From assembly GCA_963827155.1 (NCBI GenBank), contig CAWGZV010000002.1, positions 868,001 through 932,000 on the forward strand: 64,000 nucleotides of DNA. Reading direction: 5' to 3'. The notes beneath the pieces are model-generated. The model worked only from the letters and a program-made list of their open reading frames with translations, ran no database searches and had not been told where the DNA came from. The DNA is from UTCFX2 sp963827155. GTDB lineage: Bacteria > Chloroflexota > Anaerolineae > Anaerolineales > UBA4823. Shown here one piece after another: positions 10,245 through 21,015 of this stretch. Position 1 is the stretch's first letter. Every line of letters starts with the position of its first letter. Made by a program: the position numbers and the translations under genes.

Positions 10245-10343
10245 CTGGCGGTATCTCCCATTTAATTATAAACAATCCATCTGTTATTGAGAGCCGAACC
10301 GGCATATCGCTGGTAATTTGCTTTAAGTTAAAGATTTATGAGT

Positions 10344-10360
10344 AAGATTGTGATAATCTT
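10344..10360. promoter_or_regulatory. Candidate Crp/Fnr-type operator (AAGATT-N5-AATCTT)
   Basis: A perfect 6-bp inverted repeat with a 5-base spacer lies in the 162-bp gap between the divergent Crp/Fnr gene (start 10244) and the membrane-protein operon (start 10407). It sits 46 bp before the latter start. It is not the classic TTGAT-N4-ATCAA Fnr box. Symmetry and position make it the best operator candidate here. Confidence 0.4.
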
Positions 10361-10406
10361 CACCTGAATTCTAACAGGCGATTATGCAAAAATATGGAGG
10401 TTTCTA

Positions 10407-11204
10407 ATGAAAAACAACTATAAGCTTGGGGCAGCACTGGCTGTGATCGGGATCTTAACCGGGTTAATTACTTTCTACCTGCTCGCAGCGCAATATAACC
10501 TGGTCATTGACGTCAAAATAGCAGCCGGCAGAGCGGATGAAGCCACTTCCGTCAGAATAACTTACGCCGTACTTGGTTGGATCGGCATTGCGGCTGGCGC
10601 GATGTGGGCAGCGGTATTATACGGCTTTTTACACAAAGAGAAATGGGCCTGGTTCTGGGGCGCGATCGCCAGCACAATCCAGCTGTTGGTCGGATTCTTC
10701 CCCATGATCCCCGCAATGGACAGCAGCCTTCCAACCCCAACCATGATCGTTTTCTTGCTGGCGGCGGTGCTGTGGTTCGGGATGCTCTTCATCGGCGGGG
10801 TCAAAAAATCGATTATCGCCCTGACATTTGTCGCCGGTCTGGCATATGTCCTGACATTCATCGACGGCGTTGCGCCGATCGCCAAGTACACCACTTCTCA
10901 CGATGACAGATTTTGGAATGGGATGTATGTCATGTCGCAGCAGGTGAGCTGGTGGGGAGCAGCCGCCTGGGCGGTCTTCATCTTCTCTGTCCTGGCGAAG
11001 AAATCCTGGTCCATCCCGGTGGGGATCTTCGCGGCAGTAATGTCGATGTTTGCCGGCTATCCATTGGGTCTCCACAATGCCATCTTCGAGGTGCAGCGCT
11101 TCTCCATGTTCCTCCCTGCGCCCCTGTTAAGCACCATCCTGCTGATCTACCTGGTTCTACCTGGCACACGCCGCATGGTGGCGGCATGGAACGCTTCAGA
11201 ATGA
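10407..11204 (+). CDS. Polytopic membrane protein, first gene of heme O synthase-linked cluster
   Basis: A 265-residue protein with about eight hydrophobic segments, beginning with a helix right after MKNNYKLGAALAVIGILTG. No catalytic motif or recognised family is apparent. There are scattered polar residues in the loops (THSDDRF-like segment near residue 165, LHNAIFEV near 225). The start has a strong GGAGG. It leads an apparent operon with a histidine-rich membrane protein, a SUMF1-type lipoprotein and a UbiA-family heme O synthase. A role as a membrane partner in a heme-containing complex is inferred from context, not from the sequence itself. Confidence 0.6.
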   Translation: MKNNYKLGAALAVIGILTGLITFYLLAAQYNLVIDVKIAAGRADEATSVRITYAVLGWIGIAAGAMWAAVLYGFLHKEKWAWFWGAIASTIQLLVGFFPMIPAMDSSLPTPTMIVFLLAAVLWFGMLFIGGVKKSIIALTFVAGLAYVLTFIDGVAPIAKYTTSHDDRFWNGMYVMSQQVSWWGAAAWAVFIFSVLAKKSWSIPVGIFAAVMSMFAGYPLGLHNAIFEVQRFSMFLPAPLLSTILLIYLVLPGTRRMVAAWNASE

Positions 11205-11220
11205 AGACCGGATAATCCGA

Positions 11221-12692
11221 ATGAGTGAGAATAATCGTTTCAACTACCTGTTTGCCTCCACCAAAGGCTTGATTCTTATGGCAATAGCCATGATTGCGAT
11301 GGTCACTGCGGTCTGGGGAATGCTGTCTGGACCAATGGCTGAGTACGGCGTTCGCGAGGTGGTCGTACGCCTGCTCGGCATGGACTTGCTCCAGGCAGAA
11401 CGAGAAGGGCGGATCATCATCCTTTACCACTCGATTGCGATGGCGGTGATTGCCATCGAGACTTACATGATCACTGGCTTAATAAAAATGAAGGCTTTTT
11501 TCAAGACCGCGATCAATGCCATCATCACCGCCGGCTACCTGCTTACGATGGTCTTCGGTTTATTTTTCGCTTATTTCGGTCACAGCTGGGCATTTCACGG
11601 TGTTTATATCTTCGGGCTATCGCTGATGTTCCTGGCAGGTGTGCTGCTGGTTATTGCCCTGTGGCCCTGGAGCAAGGAATACCGGATAGCTGGTGGAGAC
11701 TATGCGCATACCAGGGGCGGTCTCGACCTGGAGCGCACCGCTTTCTTCGCAGCAGCCCTGACCACGGTGATCTCCGCCCTGTTTGGGGCTGTTCCAGGCT
11801 CCTTCTTTGGAAATGGGTTTGAAACCTTCCTTGCTGAGAATATCATCCGCCTCCCCGAAAAGACCACCATGGAGTACTCGATCATCGGGCATCTCCACAT
11901 CATGCTGGCTTTGATCGCGATCATGATCACCCTGATCATCGGTCGCTGGCTGAATTTCCGCGGGATCCTGCACAAGATCGCCATGCCGCTGATGATCCTG
12001 GGCACGATCGTGCTCAACCTGGGGGTCTGGGGTGTGGTGACTCCCTCGAGCCGGTTGCCCATATGATCATCTACGTCGGGGCGACCCCCTCTATGCTGGC
12101 GGCGCTCTTGCTGCTGATCTGGAGCTGGGGTACGCTGGTCCGAGAGGGCACGGCCTCTATACCCAAACCGAATGTTCGCCAGAAGATCGGGGCCCTCCTG
12201 CACGATCCCCTCAAATTTGGCCCCACCTGGCAAATGCTCTTCATGAATTTCACAACCAGCGGGATTGGGATCTTCATGGCTGTCAAGCTGGACGAAATTT
12301 TCCGGGTATGGCCGGCGCGCGAGGAGCGGATCGAGCTAACCGGGCACTGGCATGTGCTCTCGGCGATCATCGCCACCATCATCCTGCTCTACTACGGCGA
12401 TATGATCGGTTTGAAGGGCAAAGTCCGAAAATGGTACGGGTGGTCAATCATCTTACTCTCCGACCTGGCTTTTGCCGCAGTCACAATTTTCGAGATGAAG
12501 CGCCTGTTTATCGGCGAAGCAGAGCAGCAGCCGCTTGTCAATATTTTGATGCTCCTGATGGATTTTGCGCTGGCGATGCTCCTGGTTTTACTGGCGGTCG
12601 TGATGGTCTGGCGGCTGACGGATCTGTTCAAAAAGCACGGACGCTGGAAGGACGAGATCCATCACGAACTTTCGCAAGAGGTGGCAGAATGA
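11221..12692 (+). CDS. His-rich polytopic membrane protein, possibly heme-binding (frameshifted)
   Basis: Two frames (11221-12066 and 12063-12692) join into one ~490-residue protein with about 12 membrane helices. The break fits one missing C in the CCC run near 12046, and the corrected join reads TPLEPVAHMIIYVGA. Histidines stand inside predicted helices: LYHSIAM, HSWAFH, IIGHLHIM, VAHMI and TGHWHVLSAI. The two H-x-H motifs recall heme-copper oxidase or NO reductase subunit I, where such pairs bind heme and metal, but I cannot align the whole family by eye. The downstream heme O synthase gene strengthens a heme-protein reading. Alternative: an unrelated transporter. The stop overlaps the next start (ATGA). 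Confidence 0.55.
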
Positions 12693-13579
12693 GGACAATC
12701 CTGTCTATTCTCATCTTGCTGGGCACCCTGCTGGCCTCCTGCGCCCCGGTCGACCTGAATGCGGCCATGCCCGCGTACGACACCGGCATCGACCCGAATG
12801 CCTGGGTTCAAATCCCGGCGGGGGTATTCATATCTGGGCAGCATGAAGACCAGGTTGAAACCCCGGCGTACGAGATCATGATCACGAATGTCACGACCAC
12901 TCAGTACGCCGATTTCTTGAATGAAGCGTTGGCATCAGGCGAGGTGAAGGTGAACGGCGATCAGATCGTCGGCTACTACCCGGGCGATGCTTTTCACGGG
13001 GTCAAGCACGAGGAGCGTATTGACCCTGGCGATTGGATTTTTATTCCGATTGAAGACCCCTCCCAGCGCCTGGATTTCGACGGATCTGCATTCACCGTCC
13101 AGCCCGGGTACGAAAACCATCCAATGACGATGGTCTCCTGGTTTGGAGCCTGGGGCTACTGCCAGCACTTCAGCTGGCGACTGCCCACCGAAATGGAATG
13201 GGAGAAAGCTGGCCGCGGGGACGATGCCCGCCCGTTCCCCTGGGGCGAGCAAATCCAGCTCGAAAATGCCAATTTTTATCACAGCCGCGACCCATTTGAG
13301 GATATGAGCTCATACGGCTCGCGCACCAACCCGGTCGGTTTCTACAACGGCGCCAACTACGGCGGCTACCAGACTCTCAATTCTGTGTCGCCCTACGGGT
13401 TGTACGATATGGCGGGCAATGTCTGGCAGTGGACCGGCGATGTGTATGAAGGTATGCACTACCGCTTCATGCGCGGTGGTTCGAAAGATACCTACGAGAT
13501 GGACCTGCGCCTCTGGGTGCGGAATAATGCCACACCGACCTATTACAGCCCGGGTGCAGGCTTTCGATGCGCACGTTGA
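12689..13579 (+). CDS. Lipoprotein with formylglycine-generating-enzyme (SUMF1/FGE-sulfatase) domain
   Basis: A 296-residue protein that begins with a lipoprotein signal (LLGTLLASC, lipobox Cys near residue 16), so it is exported and anchored to a membrane. The rest is a SUMF1-type domain: WVQIPAGVFISG near the start, PMTMVSWFGAWGYC, RLPTEMEWEKAGRG, FPWG, YDMAGNVWQWTGD, FMRGGS and a terminal GFRCAR. These are the family's usual landmarks. The paired redox cysteines of true formylglycine-generating enzymes are not evident, so it is more likely a structural or binding member. Its ATG overlaps the upstream stop, which implies translational coupling to the His-rich membrane protein. Confidence 0.8.
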   Translation: MRTILSILILLGTLLASCAPVDLNAAMPAYDTGIDPNAWVQIPAGVFISGQHEDQVETPAYEIMITNVTTTQYADFLNEALASGEVKVNGDQIVGYYPGDAFHGVKHEERIDPGDWIFIPIEDPSQRLDFDGSAFTVQPGYENHPMTMVSWFGAWGYCQHFSWRLPTEMEWEKAGRGDDARPFPWGEQIQLENANFYHSRDPFEDMSSYGSRTNPVGFYNGANYGGYQTLNSVSPYGLYDMAGNVWQWTGDVYEGMHYRFMRGGSKDTYEMDLRLWVRNNATPTYYSPGAGFRCAR

Positions 13580-13621
13580 ATAATCAGCACGGAAATGTGA
13601 TCTATTATTCAGGAGACCGAC

Positions 13622-14485
13622 ATGGATCGATTGAACGCTAAAATCCGCCTGTATTGGCCGCTGTTCAAGAGCTTGCAGACCGGGCTGCTGGTCTCCACCG
13701 GCATCGCCGGATACGTGAGCGCACGCTGCCCGGTGTTTCACCTGCCGGCGATTGCCGGATTGCTGGTCAGCTTGCTGGCATCGGTCAGCGGGAGCACCGT
13801 CTTGAATATGTGGTGGGACCGTGATATCGACGCCCGGATGGGTCGCACCCATCACCGCCCGCTTGCAGCCGGGACGATCGATCCAAATGAGGCGTTGCGG
13901 CTGGGATTGCTGCTGTCGATTCTGGGAGTTGGACTGGCAGCGCTGATGGACCCCCTTTTCGGCTTGATTATCTTCGCGGGGATTTTCTTCGACGTGGTGG
14001 TCTACACAATCTGGTTGAAAAGGCGCACCTGCTGGAGCATCGTGTGGGGCGGGATTGCAGGTGGGATGCCGATCCTGGCGGGACGGACGCTTGGGTTAGG
14101 CGAAGTGGATTGGATCGGCGTCCTTTTTTCGCTCAGCATCCTCTTCTGGATCCCGACACATATCCTGACTTTCAGTATGCGCTACCATGAAGATTATCAA
14201 GCCGCCGGTGTGCCAACCTTCCCTTCAACATACGGATTTGCGTCCACCCGGCTGGCGATCGCTGCCTCGAGCCTCCTGGCGGCGATGGCAATGGGCTTTT
14301 CTGCCTGGGGAATCGGGATGGCCTGGGGATTCCTGCGCCTGCTTGGGGTGCTGTCTTTGGGATTGCTGCTGCTCGCGATCGCGGTCTTGATCAAACCCAC
14401 CGAGCGGGCCAACTTCGGTCTCTTCAAATTCGCCTCAATCTATATGCTTGCGGCAATGCTTCTGGTTATGATTGAGGTGATGTAA
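13622..14485 (+). CDS. ctaB: UbiA-family prenyltransferase, heme O synthase-like
   Basis: A 287-residue polytopic membrane enzyme with about eight to nine helices. The prenyl-diphosphate motif NMWWDRDIDARMGRTHHRPL matches protoheme IX farnesyltransferase (N.W.D.D.D..M.RT..RPL). A second conserved stretch, YTIWLKRRT followed by WGGIAGGMP, and a later MRYHEDY also fit heme O synthase. This enzyme adds a farnesyl group to heme B to make heme O for terminal oxidases. A good AGGAG precedes the ATG. No COX1/COX2 genes are visible, so its client may be the His-rich membrane protein upstream; that is inference. The symbol is given on motif grounds. Confidence 0.85.
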   Translation: MDRLNAKIRLYWPLFKSLQTGLLVSTGIAGYVSARCPVFHLPAIAGLLVSLLASVSGSTVLNMWWDRDIDARMGRTHHRPLAAGTIDPNEALRLGLLLSILGVGLAALMDPLFGLIIFAGIFFDVVVYTIWLKRRTCWSIVWGGIAGGMPILAGRTLGLGEVDWIGVLFSLSILFWIPTHILTFSMRYHEDYQAAGVPTFPSTYGFASTRLAIAASSLLAAMAMGFSAWGIGMAWGFLRLLGVLSLGLLLLAIAVLIKPTERANFGLFKFASIYMLAAMLLVMIEVM

Positions 14486-14497
14486 TCATTCCAGTTG

Positions 14498-15034
14498 TCA
14501 CTGCGAGGAGCGAAGCGACGAAGCAATCTCCCGGCTGGCAATGGGTGAGATTGCTTCGCACAGTACACTCGCAATGACAAGTTAGCTGTCTTTGCGAGGA
14601 GCGAAGCGACGAAGCAATCTCCAGGTTGGCAATGGGTGAGATTGCTTCGCAAAGTACACTCGCAATGACAAGTTAGCTGTCTTTGCGAGGAGCGAAGCGA
14701 CGAAGCAATCTCCCGGCTGGCAATGGGTGAGATTGCTTCGCACAGTACACTCGCAATGACAAGTTAGCTGTCTTTGCGAGGAGCGAAGCGACGAAGCAAT
14801 CTCCAGGTTGGCAATGGGTGAGATTGCTTCGCACAGTACGCTCGCAATGACAAGTTAGCTGTCTTTGCGAGGAGCGAAGCGACGAAGCAATCTCCCGGCT
14901 GGCAATGGGTGAGATTGCTTCGCAAAGTACACTCGCAATGACAAGTTAGCTGTCTTTGCGAGGAGCGAAGCGACGAAGCAATCTCCCGGTTGGCAATGGG
15001 TGAGATTGCTTCGCAAAGTACACTCGCAATGACA
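14498..15034. repeat. Six tandem copies of a 91-bp palindromic REP-like repeat
   Basis: TGCGAGGAGCGAAGCG recurs at 14502, 14593, 14684, 14775, 14866 and 14957, an exact 91-bp period. Each unit contains GACGAAGCAATCTC, a short variable centre (cccggctgg, ccaggttgg or cccggttgg), GAGATTGCTTCGC and a closing CTCGCAATGAC. The unit therefore folds on itself (AAGCAATCTC pairs with GAGATTGCTT; TGCGAG pairs with CTCGCA). Copies differ at only a few sites. The array lies between the ctaB-like stop and an interrupted membrane gene. Tandem expansion of a dispersed REP/MITE-like element is the likely origin. Confidence 0.95.
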
Positions 15035-15054
15035 TTCCTTGAAAGGACCTTGAT

Positions 15055-15744
15055 ATGAGAAATGACAGCTTCATCGCAAAATTCCTGCGCTTTATCGGCA
15101 TCTTGCTGATGGGATTGACCGCTGGCTTTACCCTGCTTGGTGGGGTAGGCACCACCTGCGCGGCCCTCTCCCCCACAAGCTACGATAGCATGAAGGCGCT
15201 GGCGCCTTTTCAATGGCTGTATCTTCTTTTCGTCCTGACTGGGATCGCCCTCGGCATCCTGGGAATCCGGGCTACGATTTAGCTGATCAAAGGCAGTCCG
15301 ACTGCTTACCGGGATGCACTGATCGTCTTGATTGCAGGCGCGGCAATCGGGATCCTGCACATCATCGTCTCCCGACTTCTGCGCGGCAGCTCAATGCCGG
15401 TCGATGCAGTGGTCTACACGACCTTGCTGACACTGGCGGTGTTCTTGATCTTCCGCATCCCCGCCATCTGGAGAATCGTGGATTTCAATAAGGGAAATCA
15501 AGAATCCAACCGCCCTGCGGCAGGCGCGGCGGCGATCCTTTACGGCTTGTTGATGCTCACTATCCATCTAACCATGGGCTCGACCCACACCTGGGGTGGG
15601 GTCAATTTCGCCGATGCATTTAATAGCACGATGTCGTCGGTAGGTATTGGGTGTCTAATTTTTGGAATTGGATTGCTGGTTTGGAAGCCCGAGATGAAGC
15701 GAACATTGAGTTCAAAGAAAAATATCTCGATTCCTGGTCACTGA
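15055..15744 (+). pseudogene. Small polytopic membrane protein gene interrupted by an in-frame TAG
   Basis: One reading frame runs from the ATG at 15055 (AAAGGA upstream) to 15744, broken only by TAG at 15280-15282. Without it the product would be ~229 residues with about six hydrophobic segments. The second half has no plausible start or ribosome site of its own at the join (LIKGSPTAYRDAL). A single TGG or TAC to TAG change would explain it. TAG ends normal genes elsewhere in the window, so recoding is unlikely. The family is not recognised. It follows directly on the 91-bp repeat array. Confidence 0.55.
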
Positions 15745-15816
15745 TTTAATCTTCTATCCCTGCGAAAAAAAATATTTTCGGACCTGATTTTCTACAATTC
15801 TGCACACTTCACTGTT

Positions 15817-18226
15817 TTACTCGTATGCCAGCACTTCCCGGATCGTCATGCGGGCGGCGACCCGGGCGGGAGAGATGCTCGCCAGGATGGAGAGCAGCAT
15901 TACCAGAGCGAACCAGATGAGGATCCCCGCTGGATTGAAGGTGAAAGCGATCGGGGTGGAAAAAATTGCGATGCTGACAACGTCGGAGAGGGCTTTGCTG
16001 ATCGGGAAGGAAGCTGCGCTCGCCAGCAGCCACGAGATCATGCCGATGATCAATCCTTCAACCATCACCATGCGTGTGATTTGGCGGTCGGTGGCGCCGA
16101 TGGCGCGCATGACCCCAATCTCTCGGGTTCGCTCCATCACGTTCAGCGACATCGTCCCCATCAGCCCGATGCTTCCCACAGCTGCCATCAGCAGCGCCAG
16201 GATGAGCAGGAATATCGTCAGGGTATCCAGCCCTTTTGAGCTCGAAAACCGCAGGTCTAAACCAGTTCGGATATCCGTGACATCGTAGCCCAGGCTCTCA
16301 AGATGGGCTTCGATCCTTCGCCCGAGGTCTTTCTGCCACCCGAGAGAATGGTCCGAGCCCGAGCCCACGATCCGGAACATATTGGTCTTGCCCGCCGTCC
16401 CGGTAAGGTTTGAGAGGTAGTCATTATCCGTATACGCAAGCAGCCCGCCGCTCTTTCCGGCAAACTGGAAGAAGCCCACCACCACCCACTCTGAATCCTC
16501 ACCGTTAACCTTCAGCTTGAGGGTATCGCCGACTTTCAAATCTGGCATGGTCGAAAGGAACATCTCGCTCAAGACGATCGCGTTCTTATCGCCCGGCACA
16601 ATCCAGCGCCCGCTCTGCATGATGGGCTCAATCAGCTTGCTGTCGGAGGGCGGCGCCTGAATGATGACGCTCTCGCCTACCGCCCCGCTGGACCCGATCA
16701 GCTCGGCGCGGGCTGCTGCCCAACCCTCCACTGACCCCACTCCGGGCACTACCGAGAGGAGCTGGCTGACCTCAGAGATCGAATATACCTTCGAAAGGGT
16801 GAGATTGACATCCGCAAGGTAGTAGCGGCCCAACCGGGTGATATAAGCATCGATTGATTTGCTGACATTGAAGGTGGCGATGAAGATCGCTCCACCCAAA
16901 ATCAAGGTCACCAGGGTCAGCACCAACCGCACCCGGCGGCGGAAGGTATTGCGCAGCGAGATCATCATCGGGCGAGAGATGCGGCGGAATTTCATCAGCC
17001 AGCGGTAGATCGGGCTGGGCTTATCGCCGATCGCAGTCCCCACGCCGCTGAGCGCCTGCTGGATGGTAATTCGGGCACCCTGCAGGATGGGGGCAGCCCC
17101 GGCGATCTGCGGGACGATCATCGCGATCCCAATCATCAGGATCAGCGAGCGCGGTACCGGGCGCACTTCAGGGACGATGAAATTGATTCTGCCTGCTAAA
17201 AACTTGAGCTGCAAATATGCCGCCGGATCGGCGGCAAGCAGCGCCAGCCCAAGCGCTGCCAGGCTGTAGGTGAAGATCAATACCATGTAAATGACCACAA
17301 TTTGGAACCTGCTGGCGCCGATTGTCTTCATCACGCCCACCTGCTGGATCTGCTGGTTGAGCAGAGCAGAAAGGGTGTTGGTGATCAGAAAGGCGCTCAG
17401 AAAAACAACCAGCAGCCCGAGGAGCGCCAGGACCCCAAGCAGTGAATCGAGATAAGGGACATTCGGATGGTCGGTGCTCTTGCGCTCGATGGAGCTCGTC
17501 GTGACATATCCGAGGCGCTCGAATTCATCCAGGACTTTACTCGCGACCTGGTGGATCTGGACCGGATCATCCTTGCCTTCCTTCAGCGTGACATAGAGGG
17601 TGTTGTAGATCTCCGGAAATTCCAGCCAGCTTAATGTCCCATCGGTGATATAGCCCTGGGAAGGGGCAAGAAAGAACCCACCCCCTAAACCGCCTGCCCC
17701 GATCGTCAGGTCCTGCACAATCCCAACGACTTTAAGCTGGCGAAGCCGGCCTGAAGCGAGACGCAGCGTAATTGTGTCACCGAGCATTGCGCCGGTCTCC
17801 TTCAGCTTGTTGGTCTCCAGCACAATCTCGCGGTCCTGCGGAGGCCAGGTCCCCTCGAGGAGAGTTAGCCGGTTGATCCTGGATTTCATCGATATCGGGG
17901 ATAGCTTTGACATCGATCGGGACGGTAGTCTCGGGGGAGGTCTGCAGGCGCATGGTGTGGAGGGAGATGCCTTCGGCGTCCTTCACATTCGGCATATTAC
18001 GCACGTGGTCGACAAAATCCTGTCGGAATCCGGCCGCGCTGACAATGATATTCGCCGGGTTGATCGCGGCATAACCAGGACGCATAGCCTGGTCGAGCCA
18101 GGAGTACGTGGTCGAGATCATCCCGACTGCAAAGAGACCCACTGCGATCGATGCAATTACAAGCAGCGAGCGGATCTTATTGCTCCAAAAATCGGCGAGC
18201 ACCTTGCGCCAGCGCGGACGGATCAG
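15817..18226 (-). CDS. FtsX/MacB-like ABC transporter permease (frameshifted)
   Basis: A ~800-residue permease with two FtsX modules. It has an N-terminal helix (LLVIASIAVGLFAVGM) and a large extracytoplasmic region, then three helices near the middle and a second N-helix, outer domain and three C-terminal helices with SLNVMERTREIGVMRAIGA, a hallmark of this class. The frame breaks at 17878-17879, where one extra base in a GG pair separates 17777-18202 from 15817-17913. The start is uncertain: GTG at 18202 or a non-ATG codon near 18226 that would restore the usual LIRPRWRKVL N-terminus behind GAGGAG. Such permeases work with LolD/MacB ATPases; two are encoded upstream at 23.3-25.2 kb. Export of a lipoprotein, peptide or lipid is possible. 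Confidence 0.8.
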
Positions 18227-18258
18227 GTCAAACTCTCCTCAGTCCAGTCAGAGACTGC

Positions 18259-20965
18259 TTAGGGGTTGGCAGAACCTCGTAGAAACTTCTCGGCATCGAT
18301 AAAAGCGTATATTTGCATCAATCTCGCCACAACCGCCGTCCAGCCGGTCTGGTGGCTGGCGCCCAAACCGGCCCCGTTGTCTCCGTGGAAATATTCGAAG
18401 AACAGGATATTTTCTCTCCAGTTGGGGTCGCTCTGGAATTTCTCGGTGCTCCCGTATACGGGGCGGCGGCCGTTTTCATCCGTCAGGAAGATGCTTTCCA
18501 GGCGTTTTGAGATCTCTCGGCTGACCTCGTACAGGTTCATCAGGTTGCCCGAGCCGGTCGGGCATTCGACCTTGAAATCGTCACCGTAGTAGCGGTAGAA
18601 CTGGAGCAGCGCCCGGACAATGAGGGCGTTGACCGGGAACCACACCGGGCCACGCCAGTTCGAGTTGCCGCCGAACATCCCGGTATCCGATTCTGCTGGC
18701 AGGTATTGGACTTTATACTCTTCCCCACCCAAATCGAAGATGTATGGATTGTCCAGATGGTGGCGCGAGAGCGAGCGAATGCCGTAAGGGCTGAGAAAGC
18801 GGTCTTCGGCGAGCATGCTCTCCAGAATGCGGCGCAGCTTGGTTTCGTTCAGTGGCGAGAGCAGCAGCCGTCCATTTACCCCCGGTTTCGCAGGCGGGTG
18901 GATATTCGCAAGAAATTCTGGATGTCTGGAAAAGCGCTGTTTCAGGCGCTCGGATAGATACGGCATTTTCGCGATGGCTTCGCGTTCGACCACCAGCACT
19001 GCGCAGAGCGGCAGCAATCCGACCATCGAGCGCACCTTGAGGCGAGACGCCGACCCATCGGGGCGCACCAGGACATCATAGAAGAAACCATCTTCTTCAT
19101 CCCACAGCTCATCCTGGTTGTCCCCGACGCGATCCATCGAGCCTGCGATCCAGAAGAAATGTTCGACGAACTTTAGCACCAGCCCTTCATATACCGGGTT
19201 AGATGCCGCCAGCTCCAAAGCGATATCGAGCATGTTCTGGCAGTACATCGCCATCCAGGCGGTGCCGTCGGCTTGCTCCAGGTGACCGCCGGTGGGAAGG
19301 CTGTGGCTGCGGTCGAATACGCCGATATTGTCTAAACCCAGGAAGCCGCCGTCGAACAGGTTTTTTCCTTCCGGATCCTTACGGTTCACCCACCAGTTGA
19401 AGTTCATCAGCAGCTTCTGGAAGACCTCTTCCAGGAACTTTAAAATCGCCGCTGCCTGTCAGCCGCTTCTCGAGATCATAGTTGAAAATGCTCGCCCAGG
19501 CGTGCACTGGCGGGTTCACATCGCCGAAATTCCATTCATATGCCGGGATCTGACCGTTGGGATGCAGATAGACCTCTTTCAGCATCAGCCGGAGCTGCTG
19601 CTTGGCAAATTCCGGATCGGCGATACCCAGCGCGATCGTATGAAATGCCAGGTCCCAGGCTGCATACCAGGGGTACTCCCATTTGTCTGGCATCGAGATG
19701 ATGTCATCGTTGATCATGTGATACCACTGCATGTTGCGGATCTTGCGCTTTGCGTTCAGCAGGGGATGAGCCTCATGCTCCTCCAGCCAGCGATCTACAT
19801 CGAAGAAGTAGTACTGCTTTGTCCAAAGCAGCCCGGCGACCGCCTGCCGGAAAACTTTCGCTTCATCAGCGCTGAATGAGGGGGGGACTTTCGCGGCATA
19901 AAACTCATCGGCTTCGTGCTGACGGGACTCGAAAACCTGAGTGAAGTGCCCGCCAAAAGGCTCGCCATCACCACCGTAGGCTTTCTTGAGGGCAGATGGA
20001 GGAAGGTTGTTCAGGCGCAGGCGGACGACTGCCGATTCCCCAGGCTGGATCAGCGCCATAAAGCTGGCTGCAGCTTTGGTGCCCTGCTGTTCAGGGTTGA
20101 CACTCTGCGCCTGACCATTGACCAGGTGGTTGTTGATGCCATCTTTAACAAATGGTGTAGCGTTCGGCGACCCGAAGAGCCGCTCCTGGTTGGTTTCGTT
20201 TTCCGTGAAGAGCAAGCTGGAAGCCCCTTCACAATACAGGTAGCGCTCGCCCAGAGCGTGATGAGAGGCAGCAATCAGCTTATACCCTTTCCCGGTTTTG
20301 GCTGCCTTCAGCTCGGGTTTAGGGGTGTTGGGGAACCAGCTCCAGGTATTTCGGAACCACAATGTGGGCAAGATATGAAGCTCGGCAGCTTCTGGGCCGC
20401 GGTTCCAGGCGGTGATCTGGATCAGGATATCCTCTGGGGTCTCTTTTGCATATTCGACAAAGACGTCGAAATAGCGGTCGCTGTTAAAAACGCCGGTATC
20501 CAGCAGCTCATATTCGAAATCGCGGCGAGTGCGCTGGCGGTTGGTGTTCACCAGATCTGCGTAAGGATAAGCTGCCTGCGGGTATTTATATAAATACTTC
20601 ATATACGAATGGGTTGGAGTGGAGTCGAGGTAGAAGTAGTATTCCTTGACATCCTCTCCATGGTTCGCTTCGCTGTTCGAAAGCCCAAAAAGGCGCTCTT
20701 TCAGGATCGGGTCGGCGCCGTTCCACAAAGCCAGGGCAAAACACAGCTGTCCTTTCTCGTCTGAAAATCCAGCCAAACCGTCCTCGCCCCAACGATAGGC
20801 GCGCGAGCGAGCCTGGTCGTGGGTGAAATAGCTCCAGGCGTCGCCGGTGTCGCTGTAATCCTCACGGACGGTGCCCCACTGGCGCTCGCTCAAATAGGGT
20901 CCCCATTTTCTCCATGGGATCCCCTTCTGGTTGGCTTCTTCTAATCTGTTTCGTTCTGCGCTCAT
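18259..20965 (-). CDS. GH63-like glucosidase / MGH1-like glycoside hydrolase (frameshifted)
   Basis: A ~900-residue cytoplasmic glycoside hydrolase. The N-terminal part has WRKWGPYLSERQWGTVREDYS and a beta-rich domain (AYRWGEDGLAG), the typical start of bacterial 'glucosidase' proteins. The C-terminal (alpha/alpha)6 part includes FNYDLEKRLTGSGDF, WAAWDLAFHTIALG, NWRGPVWFPVN and FFEYFHGDNGAG. The frame breaks near 19441-19443 in an A run; 19379-20965 and 18259-19407 belong together. The start is firm (GAGGAG eight bases upstream). Family members act on alpha-linked glucosides or mannosylglycerate-like solutes. It is flanked by the NERD kinase and the ABC permease, which give no substrate clue. 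Confidence 0.8.
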
Positions 20966-21015
20966 GAAATTTTCTCCTCACCAATTCGCTTATCAAAATC
21001 GATACAATTTACCCA

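Noticed and set aside
15280..15282. TAG read-through or stop-codon reassignment
   Set aside because: TAG ends other intact genes here, for example the copper ATPase at 59744-59746, and only one gene shows an internal TAG.
14440..15360. Minus-strand frames of 70-198 residues with repeated SLRVYCAKQSHPLP-type segments
   Set aside because: They are translations of the 91-bp repeat array; the repeated residues simply mirror the DNA repeats and no ribosome site or domain is present.
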